Assembly (NCBI GenBank): GCA_028821265.1 | Contig: JAPPGU010000032.1 | Coordinates: forward strand, 1 to 47,644 | Direction: 5' to 3' | Length of the DNA stretch: 47,644 nucleotides | Source of the DNA: a bacterium | GTDB lineage: Bacteria > Actinomycetota > Acidimicrobiia > Spongiisociales > Spongiisociaceae | Notes under the pieces: generated by a model | The model's database searches: none | The model's input: only the letters and a program-made list of their open reading frames with translations | Told to the model about the DNA's origin: nothing | Made by a program: the position numbers and the translations under genes | Shown: positions 17,324-25,158 of the stretch, piece by piece | How the letters are laid out: each line of letters starts with the position of its first letter | Position numbering within the stretch: the stretch's first letter is position 1

Positions 17324-17617
17324 GCGCCGACGGTACCGGAAGTGTCATAGGCAAGCGATACTCTCGATCCCGAGGCCGCCCGCAGACTTTCACGAGGTGT
17401 GCCAACGGTTCGGGTTGTTGACCAGGTGCTTGAGCAGTCTCCTCATGCCATGGACCGGCACAAGCGGCAACGCGGCCCAGCGCCTCAGTGAACACTTCAT
17501 TCGACCGGCATCCACGATCAACACGAACGAGCGGAGGAACATCCCACTGTGGTAGGAGTCATCAGCATAGGGCGCAACCCGCGATCGGAAGCCGAGAGCT
17601 CGACTAGTGTTCGAGAG
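17324..17617. other. Divergent intergenic region between vsr and the cytosine methylase gene
   Basis: About 290 bases that must contain the promoters for the leftward vsr-hsd genes and the rightward methylase-ATPase pair. No convincing -35/-10 pair or controller-protein box was recognised. A GGAGG at 17533 lies 11 bases before an in-frame GTG (17549), an alternative start that would lengthen the methylase by 23 residues. Confidence 0.4.
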
Positions 17618-18673
17618 ATGGTGGCGGCCACCGAACTCTCCCGCCCGGCAACCGTCGATCTCTTCTGTGGCGCAGGGGGGCTCTCCTACGGGATGAAAAG
17701 GGCAGGCATGAACATCGTCGCCGGTATCGACGTCGACCCGGCTTGCCGTCATCCCTTCGAGATAAACGTAGAGGCCCCCTTCCACGAACGAGACCTAACT
17801 GAAGTATCGGCGAGTTTCGTGGCGTCGCTATTCCCGGAGACCGGATCCCGGGTTCTCGCCGGTTGTGCTCCGTGTCAACCATTCTCAACCTATACCCAAG
17901 GTCAAGACACCGAGAAAGAGCAATGGTCTCTACTCGACAAGTTCGGTGAACTCACTGCCGAGCTGCAACCGGACATAGTCACCATGGAGAATGTACCGCG
18001 CCTTACGGCTCGCCCGGTGTTCGAGACATTCTTATCCGCTCTCCGGGAGTCGGGCTACCGATACACACACCGCATCGTCCGATGCGCGTCTTACGGTGTG
18101 CCCCAGACGAGGTCGCGGCTGGTACTCCTGGCCTCTCGACTGGGCGACATCAATCTCGTCGCGCCGACCCACTCAGATGGCAGTGTTGCGACGGTTCGGG
18201 ACACGATTGGACATTTGGAGTCGATACCGGCCGGCGGTACCGGTGGGTCCGATCCTCTCCACAAGGCAAGCGGGCTCTCCGAGAAGAACCTCAAGCGAAT
18301 CCGCGCGGCGAAGGCCGGGGGAACCTGGCGCGACTGGGAAGAGTCCCTACGGGCTCCTTGCCACAACAGGCCTAGCGGACGCAGTTATCCGGGAGTTTAT
18401 GGGCGAATGGAGTGGGATCGTCCAGGTCCCACCATCACCACCCAGTTCCATGGCTTCGGAAACGGACGATTCGGCCATCCCGATCAAGACCGCGCCATCT
18501 CACTGCGCGAGGGCGCCCTACTGCAGACATTCCCGGCGAGCTACTCGTTCGTTCCCGACGACGGGACCGTGCACATAGCGCCCGTCGCCCGGCTTATCGG
18601 CAACGCCGTCCCGGTCAAACTAGGCGAGGCGATCGGTAGGTCGATCGTTGACCACCTGGAGGAGATGGCGTGA
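17618..18673 (+). CDS. dcm: DNA (cytosine-5-)-methyltransferase
   Basis: Transfers methyl from SAM to cytosine C5 at a specific site. The conserved motifs run in order: motif I DLFCGAGGLSYG (residues 14-25), motif IV GCAPCQPFS with the nucleophile C86, motif VI MENVPR, motif VIII QTRSRLVLLA, and motif X RLIGNAVPVKL. The target-recognition region between VIII and X is short (about 110 residues), consistent with a single site. ATG at 17618 puts motif I about 14 residues in, as usual; an upstream GTG is possible. The gene ends in a GTGA overlap with the GHKL ATPase gene, so the two are translationally coupled. With divergent vsr this forms a methylation-plus-repair set. The recognition sequence cannot be read from the protein. 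Confidence 0.95.
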   Translation: MVAATELSRPATVDLFCGAGGLSYGMKRAGMNIVAGIDVDPACRHPFEINVEAPFHERDLTEVSASFVASLFPETGSRVLAGCAPCQPFSTYTQGQDTEKEQWSLLDKFGELTAELQPDIVTMENVPRLTARPVFETFLSALRESGYRYTHRIVRCASYGVPQTRSRLVLLASRLGDINLVAPTHSDGSVATVRDTIGHLESIPAGGTGGSDPLHKASGLSEKNLKRIRAAKAGGTWRDWEESLRAPCHNRPSGRSYPGVYGRMEWDRPGPTITTQFHGFGNGRFGHPDQDRAISLREGALLQTFPASYSFVPDDGTVHIAPVARLIGNAVPVKLGEAIGRSIVDHLEEMA

Positions 18674-20670
18674 CCACCACCAATCCCAAGTATGAGATGA
18701 CCGTGAGCCTGAATGTGCTCCGGCACCTGGGGCTAGGTCTCTACTCGAACGTGGCTGCCGTACTGTCCGAGGTGGTTGCCAATTCATGGGATGCGGACGC
18801 TCAACATGTGAGCATTTGCATTGACCAGACCGAGGGCCGAGTGGTAATCGAAGACGATGGCCATGGCATGACAGTAGACGACGCCAATCGGAAGTACTTG
18901 TATGTTGGATACGAGCGGCGCAAGACCGAACCATGGACTCCGAAGTTCGGCCGGCCGGTGATGGGGCGCAAAGGGATCGGAAAGCTATCCCTCTTTTCGA
19001 TTGCACAGACTGTCCAGGTCCAGAGCGTCGCTCAAGGCCAAAAGCACGGATTCGTCATGGACTCGGCTGAGATCGAGAAAAAGATCGGAGACGGCGGTGA
19101 AGGGAAATACGAACCAATTCCGGTGCCAGATTTAGAGATAGACCTTGACCGTGGCACCCGTATCATCCTTACGAACATGAAACGCAAGCTTCAATGGACC
19201 GGCAGGCCATTGAGAAGGCGCCTCGCCCGTCGTTTCAGCATCATCGGGCCAGAGCATCGCTTCGAGATCACGCTAGATGGCAAACCTATAAGAGCGACCG
19301 ACCGAGATTATCAGGACAAGGTCCAGTACATCTGGACGTTCGGTGATATGGGTTCCTATGTTGCCACCACGGCCAACAATCTCGAGAACCGGGAAGACCG
19401 ACCCGGTGACTCGGGTGGCCATCCGGTCTGGGTCATTGATGGTTGGATCGGAACAGCCTCGATGGCAGGCCAACTCAAGGATACGGAAACATCCGAGAGT
19501 ATCAACAAGTTGGTAGTTATCGTTCGTGGCAAGCTGGCTCAGGAAGACATCTTGGAAGAATTCGGCGAGGGCGGCCTTTATACCAAGTACATACTCGGTG
19601 AGATTCACGCCGACTTCTTGGACATGGATGATGAAGACGATATCGCAACCACAAGCCGACAGAAGTTGATTGAGGAAGATCCTCGTTACCAAGCCCTCAG
19701 AACCAAGCTCCAGAGTGAGTTAAAGCACATTCAGAGTCGATGGACCGACCTAAGGAGGGAGCAGGGAACCAAGCAGGCCCTTGAGTATCCGGAGATCCGG
19801 GAATGGTTCAAGGAACTGAACACCGACCAGCGAAGGGCAGCGCAGCGTCTATTCGGCCGCATCAACGAACTACCGCTCGAGAATGAAGATGACAAGAGGC
19901 GACTCATGGTCAGCGGTGTTCTCGCCTTCGAGGGTCTGAAGCTCAGAGACATCCTCTACAGACTTGATGAGATATCGACGGAGAATCTGGACGTGCTTCA
20001 GCAGGTGTTTGTCCAACTAGATGATCTTGAAGCTAGCGCCTACTACCAGATCGCCAAGGAGCGTCTACAGGTCATCACGAAGCTCATGAGACTACAAGAT
20101 GAGAATGCCAAAGAGCGGGCGATGCAAGAGCATCTCTACAAGCATCTCTGGCTAATGGATCCTTCCTGGGAGAGAGCAACCCACACCGAGTACATGGAGA
20201 GGAGAATGGAGACGGCTCTCGAAGAGATTTGCGACACGCTGACTCCGGAAGAGAAACGGGCTCGGGTAGACGTCAAATACAGCACGACTGGAAACAAGCA
20301 CGTGATTATCGAGCTCAAACGAGCGCAGAAGCGGGTTACTACCAATGCCCTGAGTGACCAAGTATCAAAGTACTATACCGCCGCCGAGAAAATACTCTCC
20401 GCAGTCGGTCGGGATCACGAACCAGTAGAGATAATCTGCGTCGTAGGCAGGCGGCTGCGTGACTGGGATGATTCGCCTACGGGTCAGGAGCGGTCTCGAA
20501 AGGTCCTCGGAGCCTCTCATGCAAGGGTCGTAATGTACGACCAACTGATTGAGAACGCCTTGCAATCCTACCAAGACTACGTAGACAGCACCGAAGAGGC
20601 AGGGAGGGTATACCGGCTGATCCATCGCATATCAGATCCTGACGCCAAAGCACTAAGCCCGCCTGCCTGA
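18670..20670 (+). CDS. GHKL (HSP90/MutL/MORC-like) ATPase with C-terminal D-ExK nuclease-like region
   Basis: Probably the restriction or effector half of the cytosine-methylase system. The Bergerat ATP-binding fold is intact: N-box EVVANSWDAD (E34, N38, D41), G1 box EDDGHGM (D63, G64, G66), G2 box GRKGIGK (G99-K105). A transducer-like middle domain follows to about residue 330. A helical region then runs to about 520. Near the C-terminus VDVKYSTTG and HVIIELKR give D534, E548 and K550, the pattern of PD-(D/E)xK nucleases. Bacterial MORC-related ATPases linked to restriction genes, and HgiDII/BbrUII-type annotations, have been described with such methylases; assignment to those groups is from memory. 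The GTG start overlaps the methylase stop (GTGA). The gene is visibly poorer in G+C than flanking housekeeping genes, which suggests transfer. Confidence 0.85.
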   Translation: MTTTNPKYEMTVSLNVLRHLGLGLYSNVAAVLSEVVANSWDADAQHVSICIDQTEGRVVIEDDGHGMTVDDANRKYLYVGYERRKTEPWTPKFGRPVMGRKGIGKLSLFSIAQTVQVQSVAQGQKHGFVMDSAEIEKKIGDGGEGKYEPIPVPDLEIDLDRGTRIILTNMKRKLQWTGRPLRRRLARRFSIIGPEHRFEITLDGKPIRATDRDYQDKVQYIWTFGDMGSYVATTANNLENREDRPGDSGGHPVWVIDGWIGTASMAGQLKDTETSESINKLVVIVRGKLAQEDILEEFGEGGLYTKYILGEIHADFLDMDDEDDIATTSRQKLIEEDPRYQALRTKLQSELKHIQSRWTDLRREQGTKQALEYPEIREWFKELNTDQRRAAQRLFGRINELPLENEDDKRRLMVSGVLAFEGLKLRDILYRLDEISTENLDVLQQVFVQLDDLEASAYYQIAKERLQVITKLMRLQDENAKERAMQEHLYKHLWLMDPSWERATHTEYMERRMETALEEICDTLTPEEKRARVDVKYSTTGNKHVIIELKRAQKRVTTNALSDQVSKYYTAAEKILSAVGRDHEPVEIICVVGRRLRDWDDSPTGQERSRKVLGASHARVVMYDQLIENALQSYQDYVDSTEEAGRVYRLIHRISDPDAKALSPPA

Positions 20671-20688
20671 CATATGACAGGCTAAGGC

Positions 20689-20906
20689 GGCTCATCGCGT
20701 TTCAGTGGGGAGTGACCGCGGCGAGGGGGTTCCAGTTGGGTTTGCCGCCGTATTGGAGTGCTCGGACTCGGTAGTTGGAGAAGGTGCGGAACCCGAACGC
20801 TGCTCGTTTGACGCGTTTGATGGGGTTGTCGAGCTTGCCACGTTCGTGGGCTTTGTGAATCTGGTCCATCAGTCGGGCACCGCGAACCCGACCGAGGGCC
20901 GGCCCA
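20689..20906 (-). pseudogene. ISL3-family transposase, C-terminal remnant with one IS end
   Basis: On the minus strand a frame reads LMDQIHKAHERGKLDN, IKRVKRAAFGFRTFSNYRVR and ALQYGGKPNWNPLAAVTPH before a TGA at 20702-20704. The KRVKR-x-AFGFR-x-FSNYR block is the C-terminal signature of ISL3 transposases. Just past the stop, GGCTCATCGCGTTT at 20689 resembles an ISL3 terminal inverted repeat (GGCTCTTC type). Only about 65 codons survive. The fragment ends abruptly at the stop codon of the HEPN gene, and no second end or upstream transposase part is present. This marks a deletion or recombination junction inside the island. Confidence 0.8.
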
Positions 20907-22118
20907 TCATTCCGTGGGCGCGCTGACTCGCAGCCGCCTGATCTCTTCGGCCACTTCGCGTACGTGGTCGAGGGCTTCTCCGTAGACGGCGCTCGCAGCT
21001 TGCACTTCGGTCGTCGTCAGATGCTGATTTGATCCGGCGGCAATTAGGTGAGCGAGAGCAGTCTGCCAGTGCGTCAGCGCCTTCACCGCTGCGTCATGGA
21101 GTTGCTGGCGTGACGGGGGGACGACGAGCCGACTGAGCGAGGAGAGTGCTTCGTTGACTGCGAGTTGCTGTGCGGTTAGGGCGTCGATAGCGATCTGGCG
21201 ACGCTGTGTCTCGGGCATCGAGCCCGCCGGTGGCGGATCGGCTGAGTCGAATCCGGCTCGCATGCCGTCAACGATCTGTGCCGCCTGCTCTTCCCACCGA
21301 TCGACGAGGAAGTCTTCGATCAGGTACGGATGGGCTCCCCCGATCGGTGTCAAGCAGATTCGAGCGATGGCGCGGCAGTCTCTCAATTCGTCGGAGCTGA
21401 TCTCGCGGTGGTGGGCCACCTTACGACGCACCGTGTTGAGCGCTTCTAGCGATACCTTGAGTGCGTCCGGGTCCGGGAGACAACCATCGTCGAACCAGTC
21501 GCGGTGATCAACGATCGCATCGCGTAACTGTGGCAGAAATACGTAGTCAAGGAGTGTCCGGGCATCGTGGCTGTAGCGTCCTTCGTCGTCGGCCCTACTC
21601 TTGATTCTTGAAAGTTCGGACAGCGACCAGAGCTGATTGGGATAGGCATCTCCGATTCGCTGAAGACCGTGATGGTCAAGCAGTTCCCGGAGACCGGTTT
21701 CGACCTGACCGATAGTGCGGTCGGCTTGAGATCGTCGATAGGCCGGCGTGTTGTCTTGGAAGAGGCTGTTCGCTAGCCACTCAACCGCGCGGCCGTCGCC
21801 AGCGAATCCCGCTGTTTCGATCGACGATACGACCCACAGCAGTTCCTCGCCCGCGTCGTCATACGCCCGGACGCCGAAGGACTCGGTGTGGAGCACCGGA
21901 AAGAGTTCGGGGATTCCAAGTCCCGAAAGCGCGCCCATGACCCCACAAATCTCTCCTCGGACTGTGATCGGATCGATCGAGCGAGCAGTGATTTCAACGA
22001 CCAGCGTTCGATCGCTCATGCGCGCCTGCCTGACATCGATCGGGTCTGCGCCCAAGCGCTCGACGAGACCGAGACACTCGACGATGAGTCGGAGCGCAAC
22101 ATCACAATCGAAAGTCAC
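20907..22118 (-). CDS. Predicted HEPN (Swt1-like) domain protein
   Basis: A 403-residue protein of unassigned role. Residues 1-125 form a mixed alpha/beta domain that I do not recognise. Residues 135-260 look like a Swt1-type HEPN domain: VETGLRELLDHHGLQRI, then LLDYVFLPQLRDAIVDHRDWF, ending in ALNTVRRKVAHHREIS. The R231/R232-x3-5-H236/H237 spacing fits the HEPN R-x4-6-H ribonuclease motif. The remaining 140 residues are helical. HEPN RNases act as toxins or phage-triggered effectors, and the position beside a methylase-ATPase pair fits defence, but target and trigger are unknown. The GTG start is preceded by AGGAT about nine bases upstream. The stop codon lies right at the ISL3 stump, so the C-terminus may have been altered by that junction. 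Confidence 0.6.
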   Translation of the reverse strand: MTFDCDVALRLIVECLGLVERLGADPIDVRQARMSDRTLVVEITARSIDPITVRGEICGVMGALSGLGIPELFPVLHTESFGVRAYDDAGEELLWVVSSIETAGFAGDGRAVEWLANSLFQDNTPAYRRSQADRTIGQVETGLRELLDHHGLQRIGDAYPNQLWSLSELSRIKSRADDEGRYSHDARTLLDYVFLPQLRDAIVDHRDWFDDGCLPDPDALKVSLEALNTVRRKVAHHREISSDELRDCRAIARICLTPIGGAHPYLIEDFLVDRWEEQAAQIVDGMRAGFDSADPPPAGSMPETQRRQIAIDALTAQQLAVNEALSSLSRLVVPPSRQQLHDAAVKALTHWQTALAHLIAAGSNQHLTTTEVQAASAVYGEALDHVREVAEEIRRLRVSAPTE

Positions 22119-22621
22119 CGACCCATCCTGCCAGATATAGGCTCTTCGGGGCGGACACCGGCCATCGGCTGCGAAGACAGTTCCGCCGGCTCCGCAAGGC
22201 CCGCCTCCTAGGAGCCGCTGTTTTGGTGAGTTGGGGGCAGCGGAGCTGTGACACTGCCGTATTCGCTCGGACTCTTCGGCTCCCTAGCCAGCTACGACCA
22301 CAGGAAGCCGCGCTAGCCCATGCTAGGAACTGAGCGGCCAAACGAGGGCTAGGTAGTTCCGACCGCTACCGGGCCCGGGCGAGAATGGCCAACGAGCACC
22401 GCATATCGGTGTTCCACCGCCTGTCACGGCTCAAGCGGCTCCGGCCTTCCAAGGCTCTGGATCGTTGTTTCTGGCTCGGTGCCCCGGATTAACCGACCCA
22501 CCCCCACTCCCCACTCATTTCCGAAGAGCTAAGGCGGGGCTATCGAGAAGCAGGGCCCGGATGGAACCCCAGGCTGGCCTCCGAGTCTCTTCACCCGTGA
22601 ACCAGTACATGCGCACATGGG
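22119..22621. other. Intergenic stretch at the right edge of island 1, no gene recognised
   Basis: About 500 bases between the HEPN gene start and the stop of the next minus-strand gene. No frame with a plausible start and codon usage was found, and no tRNA or clear terminator. GCTAAGGCGG at 22528-22537 also occurs at 20681-20690 beside the ISL3 end, and GAAGAGC at 22523-22529 resembles an ISL3 tip. It may therefore be decayed mobile-element DNA, but this is weak. Confidence 0.4.
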
Positions 22622-23893
22622 CTAGCCGGGGCGGCTCCGGATGGCGAAGACCTTGTAGGAGAAGGCGGCGTCCTGGCTCCGTGTTCCGAGGCTGGTCCAG
22701 CCAGACGTACCGGACTCCTGGCACTCGGCGCTCCACACCACTGTCAGAGCCACCGGATACCCGCTTTGGTAGCCCGCCCGCACCGAGGACCTCAGGTACA
22801 CCGCCTCGGCGCCTCCGAGCCGGACCTGGACCGCGCTCTTCAGCGAGTCGGCGCCCAGGTAGTCGGGCGCCCGGCGGTGGAAGGTCCTCTTGCCGAGTTC
22901 CGTCCCGTCCGGCCGCCCGAGACCGGTCATCTCCCAGGACATCCGGCTCACCCAGACCCGGATGGACACCCGCTCGCCTTCGATCAGTTCGGAATAGGTC
23001 CGGGATGGATCCCCCTGGTACCGGGCGTGAACAGGCACCCTCACGTAGCCGTTCCGGACCGGCTGGAAGCCAAGCGACGGGGTGGCCATGGCGTCGATGG
23101 TGTCATGGAAAGAGTTGACGGCGCCGGCAATCGTGCAGGCAGGCGGCGGAGGAGGGGGTCCTTGCGTCGTGGGCGTCGTGGGCGTGGCCGGCCTAGTGGT
23201 CGCGGTCGTCCCCCGCGTTGTGGTGGTTCGCCTCCTGGTGGTGGTCGTCGCCGGCCTGGTGGTCGCGGTGGCCCCCCGCGTCGTATCGGTAACGGAAGGA
23301 GTGGTCTCCCGATTGCCTGTCGTGGTCGGGCAGTCGGGCGGATGAGCGCTCGGATCATCCGCACAGTGGGCATGGTTCACGTTCACCCACGTCCCGCAGT
23401 TGCCGGGGCTGGTGTTAGCCGGCAGGTTCCTGTTCCCCGCGCAGACGTAGTACCTGGGTCCGAGCCGGTCCTCGTGCCTGTTCAGGTACCGGTACTTGAC
23501 CGTGACACCGTCCCCGTGCGGCGCGTGCCCGCCCCGTCCGATGCCACAGCTGTTGATCCTGCCGGGCTGCGGCGGGCTGATCCTGGGGCCGCAGGCCCTC
23601 CACAGGTTGCCGACGGACTTCCACTTCGCGCAGGTGATCTCGCCCGTGCCCGTCTCCAGGTTGGTCTCAATGCACTCCAGCTTCTTCCAGTAGTTCCAGT
23701 GCTGCTCCCAGTCCCATGTCGCCACCGTCCGGCCCGGCCGCCACGATGTCTCGGTGGGATGGGCCCCACCCGGCTCGGAAGCCCACAGGGCAGCCGCGAC
23801 GAGCAATCCCACCAGCACCAGCCAACCCACCGCAGCAGGCGCCTGTGCGGCAGGTATCGGGAGATCCCGCACGTACCTACGCATCCGAGCCAT
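22622..23893 (-). CDS. Membrane-anchored extracytoplasmic protein with Thr/Arg-rich linker, function unknown
   Basis: No family recognised. The 423-residue protein has an N-terminal cytoplasmic stub, one hydrophobic segment (about residues 20-40, VGWLVLVGLLVAAALWA) and then an exported region. The first exported domain (45-185) is rich in Trp, Asn and Cys (about eight Cys), suggesting disulfides. A linker at about 190-245 consists of TTTRRRTTTTRG-type repeats and a Pro tract. The C-terminal domain (about 250-415) contains alternating beta-type segments such as YVRVPVHARY and RVSIRVWVSRM and two Cys. The start ATG overlaps the stop of the upstream gene by one base (TGATG), so the two are a coupled pair, probably cell-surface partners. 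They adjoin the defence island but show housekeeping-like base composition. Confidence 0.7.
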   Translation of the reverse strand: MARMRRYVRDLPIPAAQAPAAVGWLVLVGLLVAAALWASEPGGAHPTETSWRPGRTVATWDWEQHWNYWKKLECIETNLETGTGEITCAKWKSVGNLWRACGPRISPPQPGRINSCGIGRGGHAPHGDGVTVKYRYLNRHEDRLGPRYYVCAGNRNLPANTSPGNCGTWVNVNHAHCADDPSAHPPDCPTTTGNRETTPSVTDTTRGATATTRPATTTTRRRTTTTRGTTATTRPATPTTPTTQGPPPPPPACTIAGAVNSFHDTIDAMATPSLGFQPVRNGYVRVPVHARYQGDPSRTYSELIEGERVSIRVWVSRMSWEMTGLGRPDGTELGKRTFHRRAPDYLGADSLKSAVQVRLGGAEAVYLRSSVRAGYQSGYPVALTVVWSAECQESGTSGWTSLGTRSQDAAFSYKVFAIRSRPG

Positions 23894-24819
23894 CAGTACC
23901 TACCCGTGGAACCGGGCGCCTCGTCCTCGTTGACCTCGGGGTTCGGGTCACGGGGACAGCGGACATCGCTTCCTATGTGCTCCATGATCACCAGCACCTT
24001 CACGCAGTAGGACCTCCTGTACGAGACCTTCCACTCCCCGTCCACCTGGACGAGGGTGTCCAGGACCAGATCGGTGGGCGGGTAGTCGGGATGGTCGAGC
24101 CGGTAGCGGACCGCTATCACCCCCCGGTCGGCGTCCGGGCCGCCCCGCCACACGATCTCCTCGAATATCACGCTGGACCGGCCGCGCCGCTCCGGGTGGT
24201 GCAGAGCGGCATCGTGGGTCCGGCCGAAGTCGTCCAGCGCGGCGAACACCTCATCAAGCAAACGGCCGTTCCTGATAGCCGAGCGGCGCTGCTCGTCCGT
24301 GCCGGTGTATGCCAGGTACGTGGCCCGTTGGACCTCGGCCAGCGTGCAGGGATCCTCGACCGGACGGCCGTCCGCTACCCACAGTTCTCCGATCGGAGGG
24401 CACTGCCCCGGCTCCATCGCCCGGAACTCCCCGGCCGGATCCGAGGCTGCGACTGCGTCCGTCGGAGTGGTAGTGCCCTGGGCGGGCGCCGGCCCGGCCT
24501 CCTCCCCCGTGTCGGGCGGGTAGCGGACGGTGGTGCCCGTCAGCCAGGCTGACGGATCGGTGTCGTGGCTGTGGTCATGGGCCGTGGCGACGGTTGGATC
24601 ACCGCCTTCCACATCTACATCCGTAGCGACCGATTCCGGAGGCGTCGCCCATTCGGGCTTGGCCAGGCCGGTCTCCTGCCCCCCTCCGGGAGGAGGCGCG
24701 GCCGTAGACGAGGGGGCTGGTCGCTGCGATGTCCGGACCGGTCCGGTGATCATGAGCACCGCTGCCAGCACCCCAGCCACGAATACGATGAATAGCATCT
24801 TCTCCACTAGGTGATTCAT
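23893..24819 (-). CDS. Single-pass membrane protein with Pro/Thr-rich linker and NTF2-like domain, function unknown
   Basis: A 308-residue protein with a clear N-terminal membrane anchor (LFIVFVAGVLAAVLMIT, residues 9-25). A disordered linker rich in Pro, Ala, Thr and Asp follows to about residue 130, and then a compact C-terminal domain. The latter (AEVQRATYLAYTGTDEQRR, then LVLDTLVQVDGEWKVSYRR) resembles the cone-shaped NTF2/SnoaL fold common in actinobacterial surface proteins. That call rests on the terminal strand pattern V-DGEWKVS. It is the first gene of the pair with the Cys-rich surface protein and is coupled to it by a one-base overlap. The SD is weak (GGAG about 11 bases upstream). 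No function is proposed. Confidence 0.7.
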   Translation of the reverse strand: MNHLVEKMLFIVFVAGVLAAVLMITGPVRTSQRPAPSSTAAPPPGGGQETGLAKPEWATPPESVATDVDVEGGDPTVATAHDHSHDTDPSAWLTGTTVRYPPDTGEEAGPAPAQGTTTPTDAVAASDPAGEFRAMEPGQCPPIGELWVADGRPVEDPCTLAEVQRATYLAYTGTDEQRRSAIRNGRLLDEVFAALDDFGRTHDAALHHPERRGRSSVIFEEIVWRGGPDADRGVIAVRYRLDHPDYPPTDLVLDTLVQVDGEWKVSYRRSYCVKVLVIMEHIGSDVRCPRDPNPEVNEDEAPGSTGRY

Positions 24820-25158
24820 GCCTTGATGCGCTCCGATGCGGGATAGATATCGCTACCGGAGGCAGCGTATCGGAGCCGGGATTGCGAAAGAGCTACCAAA
24901 CAGGGGTAGAAATTCTCTGACTCTCTGAAATTTTTCTCACTCTGGGCTGAGACAACTGTTCAGGCTGTGATCGATCATGCCATCGCATAGCACAGCTAGA
25001 CATCCTGTACATCGATAATTCGAACGCGACCGCCACTCAACCACACCTTTCCTGCCTCATTACGGACTTCACCTCGGCGGGCTCGGTTCGGACCTACTGC
25101 CGGGCGCTCCCGGGAGGCCCACTCGGGCGGATAGCCGTGTCTTCGAAGGAAGGCGCGG
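24820..25158. other. Intergenic region upstream of the surface-protein pair
   Basis: About 340 bases between the M50 protease stop and the start of the anchored protein gene, all minus-strand context. It contains an A+T-rich patch with the direct repeat TCTCTGACTCTCTGA and a run AAATTTTTCTC (24910-24940). This lies about 100 bases before the ATG and may hold the promoter. No gene or strong terminator was seen. Confidence 0.35.

Noticed and set aside
16824-17495. 223-codon minus-strand frame overlapping vsr
   Set aside because: Vsr in another frame carries the complete family signature. This frame has no recognisable motifs.
22500-22540. Second possible ISL3 end in plus orientation (ACTCCCCACT and GAAGAGC, similar to the stump at 20689-20715)
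   Set aside because: About 15 of 22 bases match, but no transposase C-terminus can be translated next to it. It is too weak to call an element.
23150-23310. Repeated short units resembling a repeat array or CRISPR
   Set aside because: The repetition is in-frame Thr/Arg codons of the linker in a surface protein, with 6-12 base irregular units and no spacer structure.
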